A stretch of DNA of 64,000 bases from Aidingimonas lacisalsi (lineage in GTDB: Bacteria > Pseudomonadota > Gammaproteobacteria > Pseudomonadales > Halomonadaceae). Under the pieces are notes generated by a model. The model was not told the DNA's origin. It saw nothing but the letters and a program-made list of their open reading frames with translations, and made no database searches. Shown here one piece after another: positions 46,283 through 54,484 of the stretch. The position numbers were made by a program, and so were the translations under genes. Every line of letters begins with the position of its first letter. Positions within the stretch are counted from its first letter, which is position 1. The stretch covers positions 27,045-91,044 of the forward strand of contig NZ_VRYH01000009.1 of NCBI RefSeq assembly GCF_008079445.1. Direction: 5' to 3'.

Positions 46283-47465
46283 TTTTCCTTCAGTGGACCC
46301 CATCTTGCAGTTGTTGCTGCTACTTTCGCGACTGGAGATTTCGGAGGATCAGCAGGGAAAAGTTCAGGAGCTTTGCGCACAGATAGATGATTGGCCGGAA
46401 TTTATCCGGCAGGCTCAGCAGCGTTTCGTGTTACCGCTAGTCTATAGGAATCTGCGTCGCATATCCGTTCAGGGATTTCCGGCGGATTGTATCTCGAAAT
46501 TGCGTCAAGAGTGTTTGAGTACTGTCCAGCGTAACCTGCGAATCGCTGCCGCACAGAAAAAACTGAGATGTGAGCTGCTCGTCCCATTGAATATTCCCCA
46601 TCTCTTCTTCAAGGGACCGGCGCTTGCGGCTCGATATTATGGACAACCGGGACTACGCTCCTGTCGGGATATTGATCTACTAGTGTCGCAACAACACTTG
46701 GTGTCATTGCTGGAAGCAATGCTTCAACGGGATTACCGGCCGTACAAGCCGGTAGGCATGAGATCAGACCACGTGAGCCTGACGTTTGCCGTGCATTCAC
46801 AACCCGTCATCACGGTGATATCTCCAGAAGGCATCGCAATCGAGTTGCATCAGTGTATCGATCATAACGGGAAGATCTACAATACGTCTGACCTACTAGA
46901 GACAGCAGAATCCTTTTCGTGGGAGGTGAGTTCACTATCGGTCATGCCCACGGCCGAGCTTTTTGTTTATCTCTGTTTCCATCACACCCGTCACCGTTGG
47001 TCCCACTTGCATTGGCTGGCCGATCTCGATGCGACCCAGCGGCATCCCGAGTTTGATCTATTAGAAGTGCGAGCTTGTGCTGCGCGGCATAATTTAAGTG
47101 AAACCGTCGAGGCTTGCCTGGAATTCTATCATGCTTGTTCAATGCCCGAGCCGTGGCGGAATGAGGAACTTGGTAAACATGGTACAGCGCTGCTTGAGGC
47201 TTGTCTGCTCAATCTTCAAGGGGGACGTGACGTGGAACTAGCCTTACGCAAAGATAATGCCACTCCGGATTTCGCTTTCGCTTGGCAGACCACTACTGGC
47301 CATCGGTTGGCTTGTTGGGTACGGAGCTGGACGGTGTTGTGGCGGCCGAGTTACAGCGACTATCGGAGTTGGCCTTTGCCCTCTGGCTGGCAATGGCTGT
47401 ATTGGGTCACTCGACCGTTTCGGGGACTCATCAAGCGACTCTCTTACAACGGAGTTCCACGATGA
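46263..47465 (+). CDS. Nucleotidyltransferase family protein (lasso-cluster type)
   Basis: This 400-residue protein belongs to the NTP_transf_5-like group found in RiPP clusters. The signature F-F-K-G-P-A-L-A, a Y-Y-G-Q-P-G-L-R-S-C segment and R-D-I-D-L-L-V lie within residues about 115-142, giving the acidic pair for metal. In paeninodin-like clusters the partner nucleotidyltransferase extends the phosphate on the peptide tail; that role here is inferred. It is coupled to the kinase gene by overlap and followed after 22 bp by an ABC exporter gene. Confidence 0.75.
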   Translation: MSVESCDFPSVDPILQLLLLLSRLEISEDQQGKVQELCAQIDDWPEFIRQAQQRFVLPLVYRNLRRISVQGFPADCISKLRQECLSTVQRNLRIAAAQKKLRCELLVPLNIPHLFFKGPALAARYYGQPGLRSCRDIDLLVSQQHLVSLLEAMLQRDYRPYKPVGMRSDHVSLTFAVHSQPVITVISPEGIAIELHQCIDHNGKIYNTSDLLETAESFSWEVSSLSVMPTAELFVYLCFHHTRHRWSHLHWLADLDATQRHPEFDLLEVRACAARHNLSETVEACLEFYHACSMPEPWRNEELGKHGTALLEACLLNLQGGRDVELALRKDNATPDFAFAWQTTTGHRLACWVRSWTVLWRPSYSDYRSWPLPSGWQWLYWVTRPFRGLIKRLSYNGVPR

Positions 47466-47487
47466 ACCGGCCTGATTTCCTTTTCTT

Positions 47488-49308
47488 ATGATGCAGTTAG
47501 GTACTTTTCTCGTTCCTCTGTCCTCCTTGCGCCGCATTCTGCCGCTGCTATGGCAAAGCAGCCCCAAGTGGGCGCTGCTCAGCACACTGTTTATGGCGCT
47601 CGAGATTGCTTTTGGATTGGCAATGCTATTCTTGCTCAAGCAACTGGTCGATCTCGTCACGGTACGGCTCAGCAGCGATGTGACCAACGAGTCGATCCAG
47701 CCGGTCCTGGGATACGTTGCCTTGACTGGGGCCTGTACCCTCGTCTTTCTGGCGGCCCGTGCCATGGCTAGCCTGGCGCGGGAGGCTCAGGGGTTGCTGA
47801 TGGCCGATCACATCGACCGTGAAATTCATGAGCGTGCGGTACGCGCCGATCTCGCCTTTTACGAGAGCCCACAGTATTTCGACACTTTACAGCGAGCCCG
47901 TGAAGCGGGTAGTCAGCGACCGGTCCAGGTAGTAAGCAATCTGCTCATGCTCGCCAAGAACAGCCTGATGCTAGCGGCTGTCGTGGGGTTGATCATCACC
48001 ATCGACTGGCGTTTGTTGCTGGTACTGTTGGTCGCTGTCATACCAGCGCTACTGGTTCGGTTACATTTCACTCGACACCTCTACGACTGGCAGCAACGGC
48101 GCACCCAAATGGAAAGACGGGCCGGCTACCTCGACTGGTTGATGACTTCCGATCTGCATGCCAAGGAACTGCGCCTCAATCGACTAGGGGACTACCTGCG
48201 CGAGCAGTACGCCGAACTACGTAGCCGGATTCGCCATGAGCGCATGCATATCACCCAACGGCGGACTTGGGTGGAACTGGCGGTAGTCAGCATTGCCACC
48301 ATCGCCTTCTTCAGCGCGCTGGCCTACCTGACATGGCAAACCGCTGGCGGCCACAATAGTGTCGGCAACCTGGTGTTGTTCCTGCTGATTTTCCAGCGTA
48401 CCCAGTCAATGGGCCAGGAACTGGTGCAGCAGGTCGCTAAACTTTACGAAGACCACCTTTATATCGGCCTGCTCTTGACGTTTCTGGATATCCGCCCGAG
48501 GATCGCTTCCCCCGAGCATCCAGTACCGATTCCGGCGCCACCACGCCATGGTATCCGCTTCGAGAGAGTGAACTTTACATATCCAGGCACCGAAACACCG
48601 GTGCTCAAAGAAATCGACCTGAAAATTCGCCCCGGCCAGATTGTGGCCCTGGTTGGCGCCAACGGCTCCGGCAAGACCTCGTTGATCAAGCTGCTTTGTC
48701 GCCTGTACGATTCCACGCTAGGTCGTATCACCCTGGATGGCGTCGATATCCGGCACTATGACCTAGAAGACTACCGCCGCCTGTTCAGTGTCATCTTCCA
48801 GGACTACGCGCACTACGCTACCACGGTAAGAGAGAACATCCGGTTCGGTGACATTCGACAACCGGCCGATACGCCAGAGGTCGAGGCCGCTGCGGCCAAG
48901 GCCAGTGCCGCCCCCTTCATCCATCGGCTAAAGGACGGATACGACACCCATTTGACGCGCATGTTCGACGAAGGCCAGGAGCTGAGCATCGGCCAATGGC
49001 AGAAAATAGCCCTGGCACGCGCGTTCTTGCACCGTTCCAGCGTGATCATCCTTGATGAGCCGACCAGCGCACTGGATCCGGGGGTGGAGTTCGAGCTGTT
49101 CGAAAATTTCCGCGAACGTATCGACCATCGCGCCGCTCTGGTGATCAGCCACCGACTGTCGACAGTCCGTATGGCTGACTACATCTACGTACTGGATCAG
49201 GGTGTGATTCGAGAAGCCGGGACTCATGAAGAGTTGATAAAGCAAGAAGGGATGTACTGTGAGCTGTTCAACCAGCAAGCACATCATTATCGAGAGGTGG
49301 AAAGATAG
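47488..49308 (+). CDS. ABC transporter, lasso-peptide exporter candidate
   Basis: This 606-residue half-transporter has six hydrophobic helices (about 20-310), Walker A G-A-N-G-S-G-K-T near 390, a variant signature L-S-I-G-Q and Walker B V-I-I-L-D-E-P-T-S-A-L-D. The switch His is in I-S-H-R-L. No N-terminal C39 peptidase domain is present, as expected for lasso peptides, whose leader is cut by B2 before export. Together with the kinase and nucleotidyltransferase it forms a plus-strand K-N-D block. A fragment of a second, related exporter lies at 53415. Confidence 0.85.
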   Translation: MMQLGTFLVPLSSLRRILPLLWQSSPKWALLSTLFMALEIAFGLAMLFLLKQLVDLVTVRLSSDVTNESIQPVLGYVALTGACTLVFLAARAMASLAREAQGLLMADHIDREIHERAVRADLAFYESPQYFDTLQRAREAGSQRPVQVVSNLLMLAKNSLMLAAVVGLIITIDWRLLLVLLVAVIPALLVRLHFTRHLYDWQQRRTQMERRAGYLDWLMTSDLHAKELRLNRLGDYLREQYAELRSRIRHERMHITQRRTWVELAVVSIATIAFFSALAYLTWQTAGGHNSVGNLVLFLLIFQRTQSMGQELVQQVAKLYEDHLYIGLLLTFLDIRPRIASPEHPVPIPAPPRHGIRFERVNFTYPGTETPVLKEIDLKIRPGQIVALVGANGSGKTSLIKLLCRLYDSTLGRITLDGVDIRHYDLEDYRRLFSVIFQDYAHYATTVRENIRFGDIRQPADTPEVEAAAAKASAAPFIHRLKDGYDTHLTRMFDEGQELSIGQWQKIALARAFLHRSSVIILDEPTSALDPGVEFELFENFRERIDHRAALVISHRLSTVRMADYIYVLDQGVIREAGTHEELIKQEGMYCELFNQQAHHYREVER

Positions 49309-49384
49309 CCTGCATATTGCGCTCATTCCGTGTCGTTAGTCTGAAGGGCTCCAGTAATAGCCTGTATTGATCACTATGTGTGGG

Positions 49385-49445
49385 GGCCGGATGATAGTGG
49401 CTGCCAGCAGAGGATAGCTCCTACGGCTTAACCTATCATCCGGCC
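49385..49445. terminator. Long inverted repeat, possible bidirectional terminator
   Basis: GGCCGGATGATAG (49385-49397) is exactly complementary to 49433-49445, giving a 13-bp stem with a 35-base loop. The pairing extends imperfectly outward (GTGTG against CATAC). It lies between convergent genes, the ABC exporter and the minus-strand hypothetical protein. It lacks a clean U-tract. Confidence 0.5.
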
Positions 49446-49474
49446 TCATACACTTAGTTATCATGGTGAAAATT

Positions 49475-50431
49475 CTAGGCGCCAGGCGGGTTTTTGGTTT
49501 CTAAACTTGATGTGGCAGAAACAGCTTGCTGAGCAATATCAAAAGCAGGTGCTATTGTCTTAGCAAGCATCTCTTTCGTGAGCTCATTAATATGTCGTTC
49601 GCGAGTAGCTTCAGCTTCTCTTTTACCAGAGGATTTTCCTGGCCAAGATCCTTGATCTACCCCGTCGAGCTTGTATGTCCAAATTAGTATCAGGCTCGGG
49701 GGAGGGGTGGGATTTTCTAATGTACCACTTCTTGGCGGTCCATATTCTGATCTTTTGATGACTTCGCTGAATCGATCACGCGTTTCCTCAATAAGTGTTG
49801 TTTTAAATTCATTAATAGTTTTCAAAAACTGATCAGATAAAATTTTGCAATTTTCAAGTTCTCCGTCAGATTTTGATATGCTGTATTTCTCCATGTTTAG
49901 GGAGAGGTTGAGTGAAGCTGCTAAGGTATAGGAAGGAGTAGCGGCGTAATCAAGGCTTCGGAGGCGTTCTAAATTTTTACTAGACTCATTGATAATAATG
50001 TTTAGTGAGTCCTTCCTGGATTCAGGAGAGTTTTTATAAAAAACCATTTGGTTTTGAATGGATCTAAGGTCAGCTTTTGCTTCGCGCAAAGCATTTTCGT
50101 TTAGCGCGTCGTTTAGAATTCTTGAAAAATCTCTCAGTAAAGCTTCTATAATCTTTGAAAGGTCAAGGTTTGCTTTGATGAATATGGATAAAACGGCATT
50201 TATTATTTCTCCTACTACTATTTCTACTGCTTTCTCCAACGCTTTTGCAATCGCTTCTGAGAAAACTGAAAGTATTTTTTTGGCTATGACTGCCCAAGAA
50301 AAAGGCTCAGCTACATACACAATGAAATCTTGTTTAGGCGTGCCTGTATAAAGATGAGTGTCCAGTTGTGTAATTAGTTCTGAATTAGGCAGTTTGAATA
50401 CTCTATAGCCTTCTGGAATATTGTTTTCCAT
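49475..50431 (-). CDS. Orphan helical protein, function unknown
   Basis: This 318-residue protein is not recognised. AAAGGA precedes its ATG, so it is a credible gene. After about 45 residues there is an amphipathic-to-hydrophobic stretch (about 47-90, rich in I, V, A, L), then long charged helices to about residue 230, a Pro-rich linker (N-P-T-P-P-P) and a short tail. No signal peptide is seen. The gene is AT-rich, stands alone between insertion sequences and the exporter, and reads towards the exporter. The helical-bundle pattern with a hydrophobic hairpin recalls pore-forming or toxin-like proteins, but this is only a resemblance. Confidence 0.6.
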   Translation of the reverse strand: MENNIPEGYRVFKLPNSELITQLDTHLYTGTPKQDFIVYVAEPFSWAVIAKKILSVFSEAIAKALEKAVEIVVGEIINAVLSIFIKANLDLSKIIEALLRDFSRILNDALNENALREAKADLRSIQNQMVFYKNSPESRKDSLNIIINESSKNLERLRSLDYAATPSYTLAASLNLSLNMEKYSISKSDGELENCKILSDQFLKTINEFKTTLIEETRDRFSEVIKRSEYGPPRSGTLENPTPPPSLILIWTYKLDGVDQGSWPGKSSGKREAEATRERHINELTKEMLAKTIAPAFDIAQQAVSATSSLETKNPPGA

Positions 50432-51228
50432 GTCGATTATCCTTTCTGTTGTTTACGCATTAATTCCTATAGCAATTTTTTTATGTTTCTGCAATTTCAA
50501 GTTAATTAATGGAATGGTCCGCCCCTCCCTCATATCCTGCCCGATAAGGCTTTTCGAAGCGAAAGAGGAATGCACCATGTCCATGACTACCATTGGTATC
50601 GATATTGGCAAGAGCCAATTGCATGTCTGCACTCTGGATGAGCGTGCTCACGTCACATTGCGTAAGGTCTTCTCGCGCTCTGGCCTCATCCGGTTTCTTG
50701 TCAACACGCCGCCGGCCCGCGTGGCAACCGAAGCCTGCGCGGGTGCCCATTTCATTGGCCGCAAGGCCGAGTCCTTTGGCCATAACGCACGCTTGCTACC
50801 GGCTCAGTACGTGAAGGCCTACGTGAAGTCGCAGAAGAATGACTACGCCGATGCCGAGGCCATCGCTGAGGCGGCCACCCGACCCACTATGCGATCGGTG
50901 CCGGTCAGACCACCAGACCCTGCAACTGCTTCATCGCCAGCGCAGTGGCTGGGTCGCTGAGCGTACTGCACTGGCCAAGCGAGTCCGCGCCATGCTTTTG
51001 GAGTTCGGTATCACGGTGCCGAAAGGCATCCGTCAGTTGCGTCGCAACCTGCCATGGGTGCTCGAAGATGGCGATAATGAACTGCCGGACCGCCTGCGTG
51101 AGCTGATCACTGAGCTCTGGAGCGACATGATTCGGCTCGATGAACGCATCGAGGAGCTGACTGACGAGCTTGATACCTTGGCTCGTGCGGACCCGCAAAC
51201 TGTAATGACCCCCTGGTTTCTGCTCACC

Positions 51229-52080
51229 CTACGCAGCTAATGCGGGGTGTGCTCGGGGTGCCACATAGTCCAGAGACTGATGTGGCCGCTCTTCGTTGTC
51301 GTACCGGATCCAGCGATCGATCACGACCCTGGCTTGGCCCAGCGACTCGAAGCGATGGAGCCAGATGCACTCCTCCTTCAAGGAGCGGAAGAAGCGCTCC
51401 ACGAGCCCGTTCTGTTCCGGTGTATACGGCGTCGTGAACTCCTGCGTGAGGCCATAGGCCTTTACCGTGCCCGTGTAGTGGCGGCTACTGAAAACGAGCC
51501 CGTTATCTGACCGAAGGGCCAACGGTTGCTGAACACGTCCCAGCGCCCCCAGCCTATAGATCAGCGCTTCCTCCAGCGCAGCCTCAGCGGTCTTGCTGCT
51601 GCCATTGTCCGATAATCGCCAGCCGAGGATCTCTCGTGTGCAGCAGTCGATGATCACCGCCAGGCTGGCTCGGCGATCCTTTCCACACCACTCGTGGGTG
51701 AGATCGGTCGCCCATCGCTCATTAGGCCTCGAGGCGACGGATGGCAGACTCCTAGCACGAGGGCGGAAGCCCTGAGGCCGCTTGCGCACTTGCCAGCCTT
51801 TGAGCTGCAGGATGCGCTGGACCGGCTTGCGGTTCTCACCCAGCACGCACGCCAGCCGACGATAGCCGTAGCGGGGGAAGCGTTCCAGCGTCAGCTTCAC
51901 CCGGGCCGTCAGTTCCGTATTAACGACACGAGGCCGGGCCTTTGGCCGGTAATACAGACTGCGCCGTGGGAAGCCCAACCAGCGGCAAAGTTTGGCAAGT
52001 GATACCACGCGGCCTTCCTGAGCCATTTCCGCCTGCAGCGACCTTACGAGTTCTCGTCCTCGTCGAGCAGGCGACGCCAC
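51229..52080 (-). CDS. IS3-family transposase OrfB (DDE integrase domain)
   Basis: This 283-residue catalytic part has D in W-A-T-D-L-T, D in R-S-D-N-G and E in N-G-L-V-E-R, the DD(35)E triad of IS3-type transposases. It is reached by -1 frameshifting from orfA at the A-AAA-AAG heptamer at 52080-52086, minus strand. The frames overlap by 37 bases. A GTG lies at the nominal start, but the fused product is the expected transposase. Confidence 0.9.
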   Translation of the reverse strand: MASPARRGRELVRSLQAEMAQEGRVVSLAKLCRWLGFPRRSLYYRPKARPRVVNTELTARVKLTLERFPRYGYRRLACVLGENRKPVQRILQLKGWQVRKRPQGFRPRARSLPSVASRPNERWATDLTHEWCGKDRRASLAVIIDCCTREILGWRLSDNGSSKTAEAALEEALIYRLGALGRVQQPLALRSDNGLVFSSRHYTGTVKAYGLTQEFTTPYTPEQNGLVERFFRSLKEECIWLHRFESLGQARVVIDRWIRYDNEERPHQSLDYVAPRAHPALAA

Positions 52081-52355
52081 TTTTTTAGTGCATAGATCTG
52101 CAAGTGGGCCTCGCCCAGCGCCTCCTTGGTTTCCCGCAAGTCGGACTCGTATTGCTCGCGGATATCCTTGGGGCGGGCCTTAAACCCGTTCTCCATATTG
52201 CGCTGGACTTCATCGATCCAGCCTTCGACCTCGGAGACGGTGAGGTCATGCTGTCGGGCGACCTCAGCGACCGTGGTCTTGCCCTTGAGGATGTCCATGA
52301 CTACGGACGCTTTGCGCTTCGCGGTCCATCGCTTGATGGGGGTGTCGTCGCTCAT
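52044..52355 (-). CDS. IS3-family transposase OrfA (helix-turn-helix)
   Basis: This 103-residue DNA-binding part has a helix-turn-helix (T-T-V-A-E-V-A-R-Q-H-D-L-T) near residues 26-38 and a leucine-zipper-like C-terminus. AGGAG precedes its ATG. It ends just beyond the slippery heptamer C-TAA-AAA-AG used to make the OrfAB fusion. Confidence 0.88.
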   Translation of the reverse strand: MSDDTPIKRWTAKRKASVVMDILKGKTTVAEVARQHDLTVSEVEGWIDEVQRNMENGFKARPKDIREQYESDLRETKEALGEAHLQIYALKKWRRLLDEDENS

Positions 52356-53082
52356 TTTCTCCTCCTGATGACTGCACTATAGCCTGTGCAGCTATGGAGG
52401 GGGTCACTTCAAAACAAGGCTGCTATTGAGCATTCCAGGAATCGGCCCGATCACCGCTACCGCGCTGGCCGCCAGCATTGGTGATGCAAGCGCCTTCCGC
52501 AAGGGCCGGGACTTGGCGGCCTGGCTTGGCCTAGTCCCCCGGCGGTTCAGCACGGGGGGCAGACGCGGCAATCGCCATCTGCGTATGCAGCTCATCTATG
52601 GTGCCCGAGCCGTGCTGCGCGTGGTGCACACACGAGACGAAGAAGATGCGCTCCGACGCTGGGTGGGGCGCATCAGCCCTCGCAAGCATGCGAATGTAGT
52701 GGCCGTGGCATTGGCCAATAAACTGGCCTGGATCGTCCATGGCGTACTGCGCTACCAGGTGCCGTTTGACCCAAGGTTGATGAGCACCTGATCACCGAAC
52801 CCACAGGACGTCGTCATCACCGATACCGATTTTAGGAGGTTGACTCCCACCGAGTGAATGCAAGCGCTGGAACTGATGGCGGAAACAGGTCACCGGCATA
52901 CCGAGAGCCTGGCTAAAAAAGCGGCCCCCACTGAGGTCATTGAATTATCAAGGAGCGGTATGCGCGGATTTTCATCATGGCCCGGGACATCAGCCGATGG
53001 CCCATCAAGAGGTCGGATACATTAGCGCAACCCTGTCCCAGTCACGGTAGAAGGCACTTGCGTTACAGGAGCGGACCATACA

Positions 53083-53412
53083 TTTTTAGTGCATCGATCT
53101 GCAGATGGGCCTCGCCCAGTGCCTCCTTGGTCTCCCGGCGCTCGGACTCGTACTGCTCACGGATGTCCTTGGAGCGGGCCTTGAACCCGTTCTCCATGCT
53201 GCGCTGGGCCTCATCGATCCAGCCCTCGACCTCAGAGACAGTGAGATCGTACTGGCGAGCCACCTCAGCAGCCGTGGTCTTGCCCTTGAAGATGTCCATG
53301 ACCACGGCGGCCTTACACTTCGCGGTCCATCGTTTGATGGGGTTGTCGTCGCTCGTCCAGGCCTCCTGATGGCTGCACTATACCCTGTGCAACTATGGAG
53401 GGGGTCACTTCA
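53083..53412 (-). mobile_element. IS3-family right-end fragment (second copy)
   Basis: About 330 bp closely related to bases 52083-52411 of the intact IS3, with scattered differences. It contains most of orfA (minus strand, 53305 leftwards, lacking the original N-terminal codons in frame) and the same terminal GGGGGTCACTTCA at 53412. The left portion including orfB is missing: the IS110 end abuts at 53079, close to the slippery-site region. Confidence 0.85.
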
Positions 53413-53414
53413 GT

Positions 53415-53633
53415 ATGGCGGATCGCATCCACGTGCTGGATCGGGGGCGAATTCTCGAGTCGGGATCTCACGACGAACTGATGGAGCGTAAGGGCGCTTA
53501 CTTCGCGTTGTTCCGTCGACAGGCGTATCACTATCGCGACGGCGGCAGCGAAGAGAGCGCCGAAGGGCGCTCTATGTATGGTGATGAAACGGTTGGGGAC
53601 TTGCGTGCCTATGAGCCCTTCAGCGAACCCTGA
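53415..53633 (+). pseudogene. C-terminal fragment of a second lasso-type ABC exporter
   Basis: The first 44 residues (M-A-D-R-I-H-V-L-D to H-Y-R) align with the last 45 residues of the exporter at 47488 (M-A-D-Y-I-Y-V-L-D to H-Y-R) with roughly half identical by eye. All transmembrane and P-loop parts are gone, cut off by the IS3 fragment that ends at 53412. The fragment is convergent with the PqqD-like gene and overlaps its end by 14 bp. It probably marks the original exporter of this lasso cluster. Confidence 0.75.
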
Positions 53634-53901
53634 TCAGTTGCTCTGCCGCCAACGAATCCAGGAAGGCAACCACTTCATCACGGCATGTGGTGCGATCGAC
53701 ATCGAACTCCTGCAATAGTCGATCACAAAGTTCCTCGACCCCGGTTTCCTCCGCAAGTAACGACCAGATGCGTCGACCCACGGCCTGCGTTCCGTAGTAC
53801 ATGCCTTTATCGGGGCTGAACAGCACCAGGTCGTCATCGACTTGCGATGCCAGTGGTTCATCCTGTCGCACGACGCGTGAATCGAGTGAAATCATGGTCA
53901 T
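53620..53901 (-). CDS. PqqD-family RiPP recognition element (lasso B1)
   Basis: This 93-residue PqqD-like protein has [11 protein letters not shown] near residue 27, G-R-R-I-W near 42 and a long helical C-terminus. In lasso clusters the stand-alone B1 protein binds the leader and delivers it to B2. It starts three bases after the stop of the adjacent precursor gene, so it is co-transcribed and probably coupled. Confidence 0.85.
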   Translation of the reverse strand: MTMISLDSRVVRQDEPLASQVDDDLVLFSPDKGMYYGTQAVGRRIWSLLAEETGVEELCDRLLQEFDVDRTTCRDEVVAFLDSLAAEQLIRVR

Positions 53902-53904
53902 GCG

Positions 53905-54060
53905 TCACGAGTCCGGATCGGAGGGGCCGAAGAAGGGTAGGTTGATGTAGTTCTCAAGCGGAGAAAGATGACTCCCCGACAAGGTGCTTTCAATACCCAT
54001 ACGCGACAGTTCAGGAGTGATCCAGACTGCTTTGCTTTCTGACGAATTGATGTCGTTCAT
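53905..54060 (-). CDS. Lasso peptide precursor, candidate A1
   Basis: This 51-codon gene with CAGGGAA upstream is too short for standard ORF cut-offs. The leader contains W-I-T-P-E-L-S-R-M (residues 13-21) and T-L just before the core, placing the conserved Thr at -2. The predicted core starts at Ser28: ring SGSHLSPLE, with Glu at position 9 able to close an isopeptide bond to the Ser amino group, then tail NYINLPFFGPSDPDS. The bulky F-F pair could act as plug residues. It ends in Ser, as in kinase-modified lasso peptides. A Gly29 start with an eight-residue ring is the alternative. It sits between A2 and the B1 gene. Confidence 0.82.
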   Translation of the reverse strand: MNDINSSESKAVWITPELSRMGIESTLSGSHLSPLENYINLPFFGPSDPDS

Positions 54061-54180
54061 TGTCGTTCCCTGTTTCATTCTGGCTGCCTTTATTAGTAGG
54101 CTGTACCAGTGATATTATTGATGAATTACACTGGAAATTCATTACCTCAATTTTTCTTCGTCTTATCCTCCTTTTGCGTA

Positions 54181-54345
54181 TCATGAGAACTCATTACCGG
54201 CTGCATTAGGTTGTCCTGACATGGATTCTCCCGGTACATTCTTGCCACCGGATAGTGTGGCGTCGATACGCATTCTGGTCAGTTCAGGCGTGACCCATTT
54301 TGCTTTATCCGTTGGTGTCATGGTTGTTGAATCAAAAGATTTCAT
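54181..54345 (-). CDS. Lasso peptide precursor, candidate A2
   Basis: This 54-codon gene is paralogous to A1. Its leader has W-V-T-P-E-L-T-R-M (residues 17-25) and A-T-L before the core. Predicted ring SGGKNVPGE (residues 32-40, Glu at position 9), tail SMSGQPNAAGNEFS, ending in Ser. The shared leader and variable core indicate two products made by one machinery. The Shine-Dalgarno is weak (TGGGAC). A TTGACA lies 84 bases upstream of the ATG. The leader Trp replaces the aromatic Tyr in the Y-x-x-P motif recognised by B1 in other systems. Confidence 0.82.
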   Translation of the reverse strand: MKSFDSTTMTPTDKAKWVTPELTRMRIDATLSGGKNVPGESMSGQPNAAGNEFS

Positions 54346-54405
54346 CGTTTTATGTCCCAGGATAGCGTGTCGCTGAAGTGAAGAAACTGTTAACTTATGT
54401 TAATA

Positions 54406-54434
54406 AACATGGAGCAGGCAGTTGCCCTTGTCAA
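54406..54434 (-). promoter_or_regulatory. Possible promoter for the precursor genes
   Basis: On the minus strand TTGACA (54434-54429) is followed after 17 bases by CATGTT (54411-54406), a perfect -35 box with a poor -10. It would give the precursors extra transcripts compared with the enzyme genes upstream. Confidence 0.35.
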
Positions 54435-54484
54435 CATGAGTTTTCTCCTGACGTCAGCTTATAAAAAACCTATGAATTTTCCAT

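Larger units (their letters stand above)
51201..52411 (-). mobile_element. IS3-family element, apparently intact
   Basis: The ends TGTAATGACCCCC (51201) and, inverted, TGAAGTGACCCCC (52411) form imperfect terminal repeats. AAAC is duplicated at 51197-51200 and 52412-52415. Both transposase frames are open, so the element may still move. Confidence 0.88.
50577..52791 (+). pseudogene. IS110-family transposase, frameshifted and interrupted
   Basis: The N-terminal DEDD domain starts I-G-I-D-I-G-K-S and includes D-Y-A-D-A-E-A. The frame breaks near 50905 (V-P-V continuing as S-D-H-Q-T-L-Q in the next frame). The coiled middle runs to 51200, where IS3 is inserted. The Tnp_20-type C-terminus with I-P-G-I-G-P-I-T-A resumes at 52416. 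Removing the IS3 and one copy of its AAAC duplication rejoins the frame exactly. The 50905 frameshift means the gene is dead in any case. Confidence 0.85.
50514..53079 (+). mobile_element. IS110-family element, interrupted by an IS3
   Basis: Short imperfect inverted ends (ATGGTCCGCCCCTCC at 50514 and the complement of ATGGTCCGCTCCTGT ending at 53079) bracket an IS110-type transposase and about 290 bp of 3' non-coding DNA typical of this family. An IS3 element (51201-52411) sits inside the transposase gene. Confidence 0.75.

Noticed and set aside
49382..49460. Integron attC site
   Set aside because: A GCTTAAC-like box is present, but no matching GTTRRRY core or L-boxes in the right order; the symmetric stem is better read as a terminator-like repeat.
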